A DNA stretch of 64,000 nt from Mytilus galloprovincialis (lineage: Eukaryota > Mollusca > Bivalvia > Mytilida > Mytilidae). Location of the stretch: NCBI RefSeq assembly GCF_965363235.1, contig NC_134849.1, positions 59,601,122-59,665,121 of the forward strand, written 5' to 3'. This document shows positions 1 to 11,967 of this stretch, one piece after another. The notes beneath the pieces were generated by a model. It searched no databases, had not been told where the DNA came from, and was given only the letters and a program-made list of their open reading frames with translations. Made by a program: the position numbers and the translations under genes. The number at the start of each line of letters is the position of its first letter. Within the stretch, counting starts at the first letter, position 1.

Positions 1-1050
1 TGGTTCTTTGCTGATTTTAGTCATAAATTGTAACTCATTACAAAACAGACACAGGTCGGCAATAACGTCTTTTCCCACGACATCATATAGTGTTTGATCG
101 TAAAAAGGGGAAAAGCAGTACAACAAATATGTTGCCATTAACAAGAGTTAATATAAATGGCGATGGACATACAAATGCATCCTTTGGTATAACATGTGTA
201 ATAACATATTTTAACATGAACCTTGATAATTAAGTTCAAAAAGCTGCCATGTGTTCTTTCTGACAAAATACAACAGAACTGAGATCAAATGGACACATAC
301 AAGCAAAAGACAAACATAACTCACCTTCAGGTTTATATTACTATGTCATTAAAACTGATAAAATGCATCGATGTCTATATGTTGTATAATGTTTGTATTT
401 CGATAATGTATAGGTAAGATCTGCAGTATAATACTTTTTATTTCAAATTCTACAAGTTATTACTTGCCTTTTTCTCTCTTCTTGAACTTCTCCACAAATT
501 TACTACACAGTAAGTCAGGATTAGAATTGATAATTTGTATCATGAAAACTACACCACCAACTCATAATAAATATAGAAGTCATAAGTATACCGCTATATA
601 TATATATAACAAATATAGAAGTCATAAGTTATTCTGATCATAATACAAATAAATCCTGTCGATTTTCATCACTGCCAATGTGGGTTGTCTGTACGACTGT
701 AGGTCAATTGTTTAAAAGCGAGAGAAAAATATAACAATACGAAAATGACCATCAGAAAGGGGAAAAATCGGAAATTGTAATGTACAATACTGCGAAGACA
801 ATTTCCGATTTCTAAAACTTTACACTCCGGCTTCCTCCACAAAAAAAATCTTGCCGCAACAAAACAGCCCCAAAACCGGTGCTTAAAAGTGGCGTTAAAA
901 CACTAACAATCAATCAATCAAAACTTTACAGGGTGCTTACTTTTATGTGTCCCTGTTGGTCGGACAATGTCAAATATTATCAGATGGAATGGGCGATTAT
1001 GAAATAAATCAATCAGTTGGATTCTTCAAAGATGGCAGACATTAGTTTTG
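1..1050. other. Gene-free left edge
   Basis: AT-rich. A mussel-type GGCGTTAAAACACTAACAAT motif followed by CAATCAATCAA lies near 890-925. No gene is visible. Confidence 0.5.
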
Positions 1051-1054
1051 GCTG

Positions 1055-1681
1055 GACGTTCAAGAGAGGGACGAAAGATACCAAAGGGACAGTCAAACTC
1101 ATAAATCTAAAACAAACTGACAACACCATGGCAAAAAAATGAAAAAGACAAACAGAAAAACAATAGTACACATGACACAACATAGAAAACTAAAGAATAA
1201 ACAACACGAACCCCACAAAAAAATAGAGGTGATCTCAGGTGCTCCGGAAGGGTAAGCAGATCCTGCACCACATGTGGCACCCGTCGTGTTGCTTATGTGA
1301 TTACAAATCCGGTAAATAGTCTAATTCGGTAGGTCACATTCATGAAAGGGAAGGGGATTGTAGTTACGACGTAAGGAACATATCCGATATCATTTGTGAA
1401 ACGGTTATTCCATAACGGTCAACCAACTCGTGATGGCGTCCGTAAAATTTACGAAAGGAAGATTTCAACTTCACCATTTGGAACTCTTGGTTTAATAGCT
1501 TCCTTGTGAGCAGTAACCCTCTATCAAGGAAATCATGATAGGAAATGCAAGCACGGGAATATCGTATCAATTGGGAGATATATACCCCGTATGCAGGTGC
1601 TGCTGGAATGTTGCTACTTAGAAATGGAAAGTTCACAATATATCCTTCCCTCCAACTAAAATAAAACAGCGCAGAACACAA
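1055..1681 (-). mobile_element. 3' end of a reverse-transcriptase element with 3' UTR
   Basis: On the minus strand 1660-1364 encodes NFPFLSSNIPAAPAYG, then ISQLIRYSRAC and KLKSSFRKFYGRHHELV. This is the conserved C-terminal block of a reverse transcriptase found in many mollusc retroelements (family knowledge; Penelope-like or LINE-like). Downstream on the minus strand, 1363-1055 is its untranslated tail ending in the GGTATCTTTCGTCCCTCTC motif. The copy is truncated at its 5' side. Confidence 0.7.
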
Positions 1682-2005
1682 ATAGGTCCCTTGGAATCAT
1701 TTTTACGAACAATGCTAATACATGTCATATCTGCTTTGTTTTAGATCAAAAATTTATTAATAATCAAGCTATATTTTTCTGGTGGAATTTTTCTCCTATA
1801 AAAATACATTTCAAATTTATGTGCAAAAATAATGTTTGTTTGATACGAACGACTTTTTTCCGAACGAACCTTTGTTGGGTTTTATACGCACACACACATA
1901 TATTTCTCCAAACGTGGTAAATCTAAGTAAACGTCCTAATTTCAATCAGATATAAATGTGCATTCTTTAATTAATGTTACAGATCGAAATTAAATTTTTC
2001 CTTAG

Positions 2006-2144
2006 AACAGCAAAGGAACATATTGATTCAGAAACTGTGACGATGAACGTCCTAGCTATTTCAGACAAACAGCAAATTGTTACGCTTGGTTGTGAACATA
2101 ACTCTTCTTCAACCGTTACATGGTACTTTATCACTTTATGGTGA
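2006..2144 (+). pseudogene. Isolated Ig-like domain fragment
   Basis: After a plausible acceptor (tttttccttag) a frame reads TAKEHIDSETVTMNVLAISD, then IVTLGCEHN and STVTWYF, and stops. The pattern LGC-x10-TWY is the B-to-C strand core of an Ig domain with the invariant Cys and Trp. It is the only plus-strand Ig sequence here and lacks the D-G strands. It lies in the spacer of a large inverted repeat and is probably a captured or decayed exon. Confidence 0.45.
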
Positions 2145-2480
2145 TAATGAACCATTCTGAGTTTTATTAATTCGTTTTACATTTGTTCCGGGGTACCTGA
2201 AAATTTATACGTTGAAATTGTTGAATGATCTGTTTGGATTTCTTTATCTAGGACTACTATCAGGTACTGACCTACCAGCTCCAGACCTAAATTAAACTGA
2301 TTGAAAGATTATGTTCTCATCATATGAAAATCAGGAGAAGTTCATTTACAAAATTTAATTCCCAAATGGATGAAATGTATTTTTATAGGATAAAAATTCC
2401 ACCAGAAGAATATAGCTTGATTATTAATAATCTTTGATCTAAAACAAAGCAGATATGACATGTATTAGCATTGTTCGTAA

Positions 2481-2718
2481 ATAAAGGCAACAGTAGTATA
2501 CCGCTGTTCAAAACTCATAAATCCATGGACAAAAAACAAAATCGGGGTAACAAACTAAAACCGAGGGAAACGCATTACATATAAGAGGAGAACAACGACA
2601 TAACACTAAAATGTAACACACATAGACAAAATCCCACGAGAATAACAAATATAACATATATATATAACATCAAAACCAAATACATGAATTTGTGATAGAC
2701 AAGTACCGTGACACGACT
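2481..2718. mobile_element. 238-bp element inserted in the palindrome arm
   Basis: The left arm shows the uninterrupted sequence (TTCGTAAAAATGATTCC in reverse). In the right arm it is split after TAA, and TAA recurs at the other edge (2719-2721), giving a 3-bp target duplication. The insert runs from ataaaggcaacag to cacgact and resembles a repeat common in mussel DNA. Confidence 0.7.
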
Positions 2719-3844
2719 TAAAAATGATTCCAAGGGACCTATTTGTGTTCTGCGCTGGTTTATTTTAGTTGGAGGGAAGGATATATTTTGTTTGCATCTT
2801 AAGTTAAGTGCTTTTCCTTCATACTGATTTGAACGCCTTTCCTTCTGTTTGTACAGGTCATTACTATGTGGTTTTGATACACTTTGTCATAGGTAAGAGG
2901 TTGGGATTGAACGCACACAAACATGTCTAAAACAACATCGCATTTTTAATGTGTGATTCTCAAAGCCATGAAGTCCAAAGCTTGTAATTCAGTGTTTCGA
3001 TCTCGTTGATTGCTGTATGTTGTATGTGTTACTGGTTTTTTTCTGTGGTTAGGTTTAAGCACTGATCAGGCTGTTGATTTCTACCGTAGATTCTTTTAAT
3101 TTTCGTGTTGATGCCTTGTATAGCTTACAACATGGTCTGGTTTTTGTTTTGAAGGCTGTATGATAATATATATAATTGTTTACATCCTAGACATTAGATC
3201 TATAGTAATACCACGTCTCCTTGTGATATACGAAAAGAAAGGTTCTTGCATTGGACAAAAACTTTAAAACAAAATTCATAGCTTTATAAATGAAACGTTT
3301 GTTTGAAATTTTTCAAACATCTAAGTATTTACTAATCCGTGTGATTGGTTGGTTTCCTTTTAAAAAAAAACGCGTATGAATGTTTCCATTATGACATACT
3401 GTTTTTACGATTTTCTGTGGTTGCTAATTTTTGTTTCTCTGTATACGTGGGATAAAATTATGCTTGATATGATGGACGATTTCAAAAGAGGCGTGTAATT
3501 CGTCAAACAAGAAACAATATTGGAAGACAATTTCGACAAGTTATCATTTCATTATTACTAGGATATACCGATCATTTCTCTGACCCAAACACTGGATATT
3601 TAGATATTTAGCAAGATGATACGATTTTCCCAAGACTACAATGATTATTCATGCCGAAATTAGGGTTCAAAAGGAACAAAAAAAGATACATTTGATAGTT
3701 CCATAATTTTTAATAACAACATTTTATACTAAAATGCAATTATACAATAAACTATAAACACATGTTCAATATCTAGAAATGCCATATGAATATACGTATA
3801 TCGCGCATAAAAATATCACACCAGAAAATATCGACTACTGTCAG

Positions 3845-3925
3845 TAGTTTTTTTTACAGTTTTTTTTATCACAGTTTTTTTTTATCACAGTCTCTTTTTC
3901 TTCATCACAGTAACTTTATCACAGA
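3845..3925 (+). repeat. Short tandem TTTATCACAG repeat
   Basis: About five copies of a T-run plus ATCACAG follow one another. Confidence 0.6.
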
Positions 3926-4009
3926 CAATTTATAAGTTAAAACTGAGCATTTTACAATTGTGCAAAGCGTGATCCAATTAGGACAATGAAAACGACACAA
4001 TAAACTCAT

Positions 4010-4215
4010 CATAGATACCAGGATTGAAATTTTATATTTGCGCCAAATGCGCGTTTCGTCTACAAAAGATTCATCAGTGACACTCGAACTAAAATGAATA
4101 AAACAGAAAAAAGTACGAAGTTGAAGAGCATTGAGAGCCGAAAATTTCTAATAAGTTTTGGCCAATACAGCTAAATAAGGTAATCTATTCCTGAGGACGA
4201 ACAGCATTAGTATTT
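4010..4215 (+). repeat. Dispersed repeat family E
   Basis: ACCAGGATTGAAATTTTATA, GCGCGTTTCGTCTACAAAAG and AGTACGAAGTTGAAGAGCAT. A reverse copy lies at 54700-54850. Confidence 0.65.
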
Positions 4216-5663
4216 CAAAAATTCTAAAGTTTGTAAACAGTGACTACTAGTTTATAATTATGACCATATCAACATAAAAGTGTTGGCTACTGTCCTTTAA
4301 AAACAAAGCATATTGTCTTCTATATGAAAACTTCTATAGTTAAAGAAAGTCTTAAACCTGGAAAGGTCTCAAAAGTAAATTCTGAACATTTCATTTTGAA
4401 AAATTACAATTCAAGGAAGACTTATAGAGAACAAGCAACCATGGTTGTAATTCCCCATATGATTTCCTGAAGGTGTTTTATGTTCACAAACTTTTCCGAA
4501 TTTTAACAAAACTTTTCAGCACGTCTCGATTATTTAGATCCATATAATAATAATAGAAAAGTTTCTGATCTGAGTTAAAATTTCGCGAAAAGTATATTTT
4601 TTTATAATTCAGAATATTTTTAACCAGATGGCGTAAATTTGTATTACATATATAAAGTGGCAAAATTGTTATGTTCTAGTTTAGAATAATATATATTCTA
4701 TAAAAATAAACTTACAATACAACGTAAATTTATGACTAGTTATATTTAAATGCAAGTTTATATATATTTAGATCATTCCTCCAGAGTATTACTGATATGA
4801 TAAGACGCTGCCAATTTATACAAAGTGGGAACATAGATCTGATCATCATGACAGTCAATTATTTATAATATTTAACTTAACTATAAAAAAAGAGTAATAC
4901 ATACGATATATTTCTTTAGAAACAAATTTTGGTACTACCCCTTTGAATCATTTTGTTTATAAAATATTTTGAATCAAACCATTAAATATAAAAACATGTT
5001 CCTTCACAAAAATGATTAATTGATGTCTTAATGAGGTATAAAAGTAGTCACAATAATATCAAGCCTCAAAGTAAACTCAAAAAGAGAAATCCATAGAAAC
5101 TGTAAAATTAAACGTTAGACTATGTCAGACAACGGAACAAATGATGGTATTAGCAATGATGCCTTGGAGAAATAAAATAGTTTGTAATGATGGCTCAACG
5201 ATTGATGAAAGTCATGATCTTTTTAATTCATCAAAAACAATTTGAATAAATCTAGCAATCTATTGTTGTGAATAGAATGGCGGGATTCTTTCTCCAACTT
5301 AGACAGTTTCTAAAATAGCAGAAAACAGTCGACCAAGGTTTTTTTTTCGATGAAACATGCAAATTTTGAACGAGAATAGCATTCATTTGAAATATACCTT
5401 TATACTTATTCATTCGTGTATTTATTAATGTTTTCGTTTGATTATTTTAAAGAGCTTTCCGTCTATTGACAAAAAATTCATGCATGTTCAGGACGAGAAC
5501 AAACTAACAATATGCCAAATTTAGAGGTTAATTCAACAGACTCCGTGTGTCTCACACAACATATTGATAGTATTTAGATATGTTCTGTCTTCGTTAATAC
5601 ATCATATATCACACAGTCAAATAGATAACAGTTCATACCGTTTGACAGCAAGGTTCTGGTAGA

Positions 5664-5669
5664 TTTATT
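5664..5669 (-). promoter_or_regulatory. Polyadenylation signal AATAAA for Ig-1
   Basis: AATAAA lies six bases after the predicted stop codon on the minus strand. That would give a very short 3' UTR, and a further signal downstream cannot be excluded. Confidence 0.4.
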
Positions 5670-5675
5670 CAATGT

Positions 5676-5797
5676 CTAGCTTCGCAGGGTGTAATTCACA
5701 TCTATTTGTCTACCACATTGTTGCAATTTGTCTTCATTGTCCTGGTTCTTAGCATAGGTACTGATTTGTAATTGCTTATGGCAATGGTGAACAGTTT
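5676..5797 (-). CDS. Ig-1 exon 3, Cys-containing tail (probable)
   Basis: The acceptor gagttgcag|AAACTG opens a frame in phase 1, as the Ig exon requires. It reads ETVHHC..., then a hydrophilic stretch with QQCGRQ, and stops after 40 codons at 5676. The tail of Ig-3 starts with the same AAAC-G bases (residues ET), has nearly the same length (119 against 122 nt) and is also followed by nothing membrane-like. The sequence of the two tails is otherwise diverged. Confidence 0.55.
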
Positions 5798-8605
5798 CTG
5801 CAACTCACAGGCAATGTGTTAACGTCATATTGTAGCGATGTAATAAAACCCTGATAAACAGTAAAGATAGTATGATGTATAGGAAAACTGGTTTCTTACA
5901 TATAGAGCCTGCAATTGCTTGGTCTCGGTAGCATCCTATCAATAAAAATGAAATGGTACCATCTTGAATGATTGAAATTTAGCAGTCGAGAAATAAGAAT
6001 TAAAGAATAATTGATGAAATATGAAAAATGAGCTCTTACATTTAAACTGTAATATCTAGGTAAGTATTTAAAACAATGTGAACACGTAACTCTACGGCCT
6101 GAATGTTTTCCGTTCGTGTGATCAGTTTGAACTTTTAGTTTTGTCATATGTAAAGGGAGTTTCCGTTTTGACTTCTCCTTGGAGCTCGGTATTTTTTGTT
6201 ATTCTACAATTAAGATTTTTTTATACACACCAGACATTCATATTCGATACCTTTTTAATTTAAATTAGGAGACATGAATCTGACGGGATTTAATTCATCA
6301 TTTGATATATATATATACTTCGGACCAACTTTTGATAAAGTAGAATCACGCTTATGTCATGCGAGAAAAAAAGCAAAATGATTATTTTTGTGGAAGTTGC
6401 TTGTTTTGTATGCACCATATTTTTCAGCCTTTGTCTGAAAGTTCGTAACATTATCTTCCAACTTGATTTTATCATCTTTCTGCGGTTTTTTTTTTAAATT
6501 GGTTTGTGTTGTACGGTTGTTGTTTCATTAACGTATACCGTATAATTTGATTATAAAAATGACATGCTTACACTAATTTTTTTTTAAATAAATTGAATTC
6601 ACATAACTGTATTATTTTTAAAAGTTAAAAAAAAAATACCAGGACCAAGATCCAAAATAATTAAGATACACTTCATTCACGAGAAAATTTTATAATTTTG
6701 ATAAAAGCTATACATGATTAGAAATGTCAAAAACATGTTTGAATCAATTGTTTTTGTAATAATAACACGTATATTTAAAATTCTAATATGATGTAAAAGA
6801 TAGCAAAGAGAGAATAACAAATATATTTTTAAACGTCACACAACTGTTTGAATTCTTTATATAACTATGGATAAACCTTAAATGAAACGGTTTTTTTTTT
6901 TTATTGCAGACTTAAACTGTTATTTTATTATAGTTATTTTTAATTTTTATCTTTGCATTCCTCTCTTGTCTGTCACGCTTTAAATTTATACTTTAAAACT
7001 ATACTACTAGGTCTGTGGGTTAGGTATTGCCATAAACGTGTCAAAGCACACGTCCTCAAATTGAAGAAAAAAGTATGATAAAGGTATTAAAATAAACTAG
7101 CGGATCTTCTATTTAAAAGCATACAAATACGTACGACAAAACTTAAAGTACTGTCCAAAAAAAGATTATTTTCTTTCTTTTTCAAAGGGTCGATTTTGGC
7201 CAAAAATTTCAGGTTCATCTAATGAAAGATTTTGGACACTTTTTAAACACTTAAGTGTCTATTTTAATTGATTTAATTAGTGTATGTGAAAGATTTTAAC
7301 TCATTAAGTCAATAAAAACGCTCCGATTCAAGCTTAAAAATGAAAAATCTATCAAATATGCAAAAAATCGTCAATGAAAGTGGCCGCACCCGTGTTCATC
7401 CTCAATCTTTAGATATGTTATGTATTATCATCAAATATAACTTCCATTCCAATATTATGAATCAACACGAATGCGGCCACTTTCATTTAAGACGGAAACC
7501 GTCTAAAATTTAATTAAAATGCGAAAATTGTGAAGACTTGAATCAGTAATTTAGCATGATTTAAGTACTCGATATATGTGCATTGTATTGTAAAAAAAAA
7601 CGTTCATATTTGTGTGGCAGAAGCATTCTACTTCCAATAAATAGCTAAAAGATTACATTTTTTACAATGTTGTAAAACTGCTATATTTTGGGGCCAAAAA
7701 GGGGTCTTACTGAAACTACTCCTTTGATTTGAATTTGCCAGAACAATTATTTTTGAAGATTTAAAGAGGGTTTTTTTCCGTTAATTGCACTAAATGATAA
7801 TAATACCTGCAAAGTCAATCGTCGTCGTGTTCCAGTAAATATCCACACTATTTACTTCATATTTGTAAGTCCCAGTATCAGAAACACGGATGTCAGTAGA
7901 ATTCAATTTGAACTCTAGTTTGGCTTCATCGAGATTTGATCCGTCAATAGAAAATCTTATTTCTGCGTCTGTGCAATTAAACCAATGTGTCACAATCTTT
8001 TGTCCAATACGACGGATGTGTACAATATCGTAAAAACTGTCGTCTATGTATTTTAGTAGTTTTATCCAATAAATAGTTTTTGATTTGGATATGTTCATTT
8101 TACATGAAATTGAACAAGTGCTTTCTGTAAACTGAATATCAATTTCTGGACTTTGAAAGCCTGTGTCACCTTGGCCGGTACATTCTTCTGTAGCTAAAAA
8201 TATAAACATAATAATGTGAACATATGGAAAATCAACTAACAGATATCGTATGAACATGATGAATGTTTGGTGCTTTATTTATCATCATTGTGTGTAGATG
8301 TAACATTTAAAATGATAAGCCGAGTATAATCTAACGAAATAGCAACTGAATCATGTGAACTGCAAGCAGAACGTCGGGGACGAAACTATATGACTACACA
8401 TTATCTCACAAACATAACAATAGTATATATTATATAATTATGTTAAAAACGAAACTAATTTTAGCATAATTCTAAATGATGGGGGCATGCGATTGAAGAT
8501 TTTGAAATATTTGAAATACAGTCAAGTGTGTTTATCACATATAAAATTTTACATACCTGAAGTAAGCAATTCCGCAAGGAAAATATACACTATAACCTTA
8601 ATCAT
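5676..8605 (-). CDS. Ig-1: secreted single Ig-like domain protein, three exons, 185 aa
   Basis: The model joins exons 8605-8557, 8193-7807 and 5797-5676 with GT..AG introns, all phase 1. The summed coding length is 558 nt, an exact multiple of three. Residues 1-16 are a hydrophobic signal peptide. Residues 17-145 form an Ig V-like domain with the B-strand Cys in SISC (Cys47), a C-strand Trp59 (YWIK) and an F-strand SDTGTYKY. In that strand the usual YxC cysteine is Tyr128. Cysteines are at 21, 43, 47, 90, 151 and 173. Potential N-glycosylation sites are N50, N89, N114 and N138. No membrane segment is seen, so it should be secreted. It is a clear paralog of the units at 27942-29109 and 38101-40776, with positions 21, 43, 47, 90 and 128 aligning without gaps to the latter. 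The tail exon is assigned by phase, length, stop and adjacent AATAAA, so it is less certain than the first two. The ligand is unknown. Confidence 0.72.
5798..7806. other. Ig-1 intron 2
   Basis: 2.0 kb intron. A partial family A piece lies at 6085-6200 and a strong inverted repeat at 7373-7488. I see no further exon. Confidence 0.45.
7373..7488. repeat. Inverted repeat, about 25-bp arms
   Basis: AATGAAAGTGGCCGCACCCG (7373 on) pairs with CGAATGCGGCCACTTTCATT (near 7469-7488). The loop is about 57 bp. It lies in the Ig-1 intron 2. Confidence 0.8.
7807..8193 (-). CDS. Ig-1 exon 2, Ig-like domain
   Basis: The 387-nt exon runs from the acceptor tttttag|CTACAG to the donor GCAG|gtatta and is phase 1 at both ends. 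Open reading continues upstream of the acceptor only by chance. The domain has the conserved FYDI.HIRR, FNCTD and Asp-rich F-strand segments shared with the paralogs. Confidence 0.8.
8557..8605 (-). CDS. Ig-1 exon 1, signal peptide
   Basis: The 49-nt exon starts at the ATG (8605-8603), reads MIKVIVYIFLAELLTS and ends in phase 1 at the donor CAG|gtatgt. The matching exons of Ig-2 and Ig-3 are also exactly 49 nt. Confidence 0.75.
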
Positions 8606-8682
8606 ATTGACGCTTAAAGTAATGACGTCCTCTTATCAGTTAAAAATTTACATGTGGTTATTTTTAATCATGAAATAATAAC

Positions 8683-8693
8683 CTATATATAAA
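8683..8693 (-). promoter_or_regulatory. TATA-like element upstream of Ig-1
   Basis: On the minus strand TTTATATATAGG sits about 80 bases before the start codon. The placement fits a TATA box with a 5' UTR of roughly 50 bases. In AT-rich DNA such matches also occur by chance. Confidence 0.35.
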
Positions 8694-9249
8694 CATCGGA
8701 AAATACTTTTTAAAGCTCATATAAATTTATCAAACTATATTTAAATATTGTATGAAGTGAACTGTGCAAATAAAATGAAGAAACACTAAACGGTTTGACG
8801 CCCCTATAAAATTAAAAATAGATTAACGCTTTAAAATTTTGTAATAATACGTTATAAATTTTAAAGATTTATAAAGAATTTCGTTTTCCTTATGTCATGT
8901 ATGTATTGTTTTGATATTTTTTAAGAGCAAGTGAAGTTATAGAGATGTTGCATTGTTATTCATAAGTACAATAAACTTTTGGAATTCTTCGGCCAAACGG
9001 AGATATGAAATAGTTCGAAATTAACACGTTATGTAATTATAAAGAAGTATCACTGATTGATTGTCTAAATGTGTATGTTTTTATGTCAAGAAGAATCATC
9101 GTCCCCATTCCAAGTGAATTTAATATTGATATTGTTTCAGTTAGAATATCATTATAGATAGAACCGATTTATCTGCTCTCGAAGCATATTTCGGCAATTA
9201 ATATCTACAATTAAAAAGCAAATGGTTCAATAAGGCAAATCAAAATTTA

Positions 9250-9464
9250 AGACTGTCGTCAAAGTGAGAGGGTTAGCGCTAAAAAAACAGGTTTAATCCA
9301 CCATTTTCTACATTTGAAAATGCCTGTACCAAGTCAGGAATATGACAGTTCTTGTCCATACGTTTTTGATGCGTTTTGTTATATGATTTTGCCATGTGAT
9401 TATGGACTTTCTGAATTGATTTTCCTCTAAGTTCAGTATTTTTGTGATTTTACTTTTTTTTAAC
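9250..9464 (-). repeat. Dispersed repeat family A
   Basis: This is the reverse complement of the copy at 49992-50210 along its full length, including the flanking AGAGGGTTAGCGC. Confidence 0.75.
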
Positions 9465-9579
9465 AGAATCGTTGAATTGTGAAATAGAATATATCGATAA
9501 GAGGTTCATTTTCTCAACTTCGAAGGATTTGTGAAAACTTATAACGGTATTTTTCGAAATCAAACACTTACACTTACTC

Positions 9580-9645
9580 AGCAGTGTTGAACACAGCCAG
9601 TCGCCTGGTAGCCAAATGGACCAAAAACTTGATTGGGCGATAAGA
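9580..9645 (+). mobile_element. Possible LINE reverse-transcriptase remnant
   Basis: The plus strand reads SAVLNTASRLVAKWTKN before a stop. This resembles the VQNxAARLV block near the end of LINE reverse transcriptases. The remnant is very short. Confidence 0.3.
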
Positions 9646-9850
9646 AATTGTCAAAAGATTGATACTTACTGGCCCAAGAATAAATCATTGGGCGATTGCA
9701 TTATCATTCTCAAAATCGTTGTTACTCCTTAACCACCCCAACGTCGGCACACCCATTTTTGGAAATCCTTTGGTCACACCGTTAAAACGTGCAAGTGCAT
9801 TAGAATATCAATATGGCGGATACAAACACATTATGACATGTGCTTGTTTT

Positions 9851-9950
9851 GTGGGTCAAATAAAGTTTTACTGTCAATGTTGGTCGCTAAACTATTAGCG
9901 TTTTACATAGGATAGCGACGGTCATTGACAGTTAAACCTCGACTGACCCA
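9851..9950. repeat. Imperfect palindrome, about 38-bp arms
   Basis: GTGGGTCA...ACTGTCAATG...GGTCGCT on the left is matched by AGCGACGGTCATTGACAGT...TGACCCAC on the right, around a centre near 9900. Confidence 0.6.
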
Positions 9951-10247
9951 CTAAACCAAACAAGGGCAAGGGAAAAGAACTTCATACACGGATACGACTG
10001 AGAAGCCGTCAAAATATTTTTCAGTGTGTTGATAATAAACCCCCAATGATAGAAACAAGTGCCTGTGGCAGTGAAATAAGACAATATTACGTTTATGAAA
10101 TGTCTTTTGATTTTGTTTTGCATTGAGACTTTGGACAAACAACCAAAACGACTGACCGAATAGAATATCGCGGAAATTCTCCGTGGTATTTTTAGATCAA
10201 TTCACAGAAACTTGTTTACTTCTAAACGCAGCAGCAATATTTCCTTA

Positions 10248-10888
10248 GGTGGCAGGTACCAGTTTTGGTGTACCAGAGCATGTGTCCCACGCAGAAATTT
10301 TGTTATAATTAAGTATTGAGGTATATAATTGCATCATGTGGACTGAAAAAATAAATGAATGTAAATTATGTAGGCTACTGTACTACACAAGTAAGTAGTT
10401 GCATACACAGGTTGGGGATTTCCTCCACATATAGGTCCAATCAGATGTCAAAATTGTGGTCTCCTCACTTGACGGCATCCAATCAAAGTGGGGAAAAAAT
10501 TCAGTTTTATGTAAACAAAAATATCTTGAGATTTGATGGTAAGGATAGGTTCGGACAAGGCTCTAATTCACTGAATATCCTTTCTGTCTTGATTTTTGGC
10601 TAAAATTCTTGTCGGCTTTTAGCAGGATTCTGCAGGTGAGGATTAGATTGGTATCAGAGCATCACATTTGCCTTATTTGCAATGCATTTATACATTTTTA
10701 AATCTCCATGCTGGACAGACACCCAAATTAAAAGGTTTTCTATATATTTACACAAGCACGCACACATCTTAGTTCCTTGAAACCATACATTTTATTTGTA
10801 TATAAGCTTGAATGAATTTTCAAGAAAATAAAACCAAAAATCCATGAAATTCTAAAGATTTATTGTATAATAACTGGTTTCTGCCACC
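10248..10888. mobile_element. 0.64-kb MITE, copy 1
   Basis: The element starts GGTGGCAGGTACCAG and ends in the complement of a similar sequence (CTGGTTTCTGCCACC), so it has short terminal inverted repeats. It is flanked on both sides by TTA (10245-10247 and 10889-10891), a likely 3-bp target duplication or part of a TTAA target. It has no transposase, so it would be non-autonomous. Confidence 0.75.
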
Positions 10889-11967
10889 TTAAGCCTAAAC
10901 ATGATTTTAATATATCACAAAATGTGCCTTTTTAAGAGTTTAACAGGTGTGTGGTAATATATTTCTTTTATTCACAGTCAATGTATAGGTCTGTTTGCAA
11001 GCTAATAGTTTTTACATGGATTTTAAGAATTATCAAATATCAAGACAGATAACTCTGTATCCCAATACAAACAATGACATTCAATTGATTAGTTTTAAAA
11101 TGCTTATGTTCACCAAACAATGATTTTATATCATAAATTATATAGAAATAGCAATTACAAAGAGAGAAAAAAGTAAAATAAGCCTCAGCATAGTACAAGA
11201 AAAAGCTGATTATACTGTATATTACCTGTTATAATGATTTATTTCATATGATATGGACATTTTCTTATTTATTTACTTTTTAACTATGAATATATGAATT
11301 TTTCTTTTTTTATAGGTCTACTACATAGTTGATACTGTAGGACAGGCTACAGAAATAAGAAAACTGGTCTCTCTCATCAGCAAAAGTGTGGCAATTCTAA
11401 AATTTCAACATGCGGCCTACACAGCTAGCTCATGGGGAGTAGAGATATGAGACTGATTGCGAATAAATGTACACTTAGTTTAGGGCATCATGGATCTACA
11501 AAGTGAAACATATGTACCAAAACTACTAGTTTATTCATAACTAAGCCTTTTTCAGCACTGCAGTCAACAGAACAATGGTAGTGACAAAATTGAGACTATT
11601 TAATACCTCAAACAATGGGAAAATACTTCTTGAGATCAGTTGTAAGTGGTTTTATATCATGCATGAAACAATAAATCTAAGTAGTTTTAAAAACTGTTGG
11701 ATAATTCATACACTGTACCAGAAAACTCACACAATAAAATTTATTAAATATGAACACAATCATTTTTTCTATATTTTTTTTGCATTTAAAGCAGTTTGAC
11801 GTCAAAAGACGCAAATAATGCTTTAAAAAATTTGGTCTTACAAAACCTATTAATGTTTTCTTTTGTGCTGTAACATTATAAAATGCATGTATTTTTAATG
11901 GTAAATGACTATAGAACTCAATCAGACTAAAAAAATGGAAATATATTGTTTTCAATGAGTGGTTAAA

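Larger units (their letters stand above)
1637..2787. repeat. Large inverted repeat with about 175-bp arms
   Basis: The left arm (1637-1813) and the right arm (2372-2787) are near-identical reverse complements, for example ATATATCCTTCCCTCC against its complement at 2770-2787. The right arm is split by a 238-bp insertion. The spacer of about 560 bp holds an Ig-like fragment and a piece of another dispersed repeat (2240-2330, similar to 41570-41650). Confidence 0.8.
2800..5660. other. Gene-free stretch downstream of Ig-1
   Basis: Contains family E (4010-4215) and the TTTATCACAG tandem repeat. Otherwise low-complexity AT-rich sequence. A minus-strand frame behind CTAG|AACATAAC at 4672 is noted under rejected items. 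Confidence 0.5.
8700..10240. other. Gene-free stretch upstream of Ig-1
   Basis: Apart from the family A repeat, the LINE remnant and the palindrome, nothing was recognised. The block 9580-9860 is richer in GC than its surroundings and may be an older retroelement piece. Confidence 0.4.

Noticed and set aside
4450..4672. Minus-strand frame after CTAG|AACATAAC, similar in its first bases to membrane exons A and B
   Set aside because: It lacks the ATG and any membrane segment, and the resemblance is only about eight bases in AT-rich DNA.
5896..6147. 83-codon minus-strand frame downstream of Ig-1
   Set aside because: Part of it is a fragment of repeat family A, and no domain is visible.
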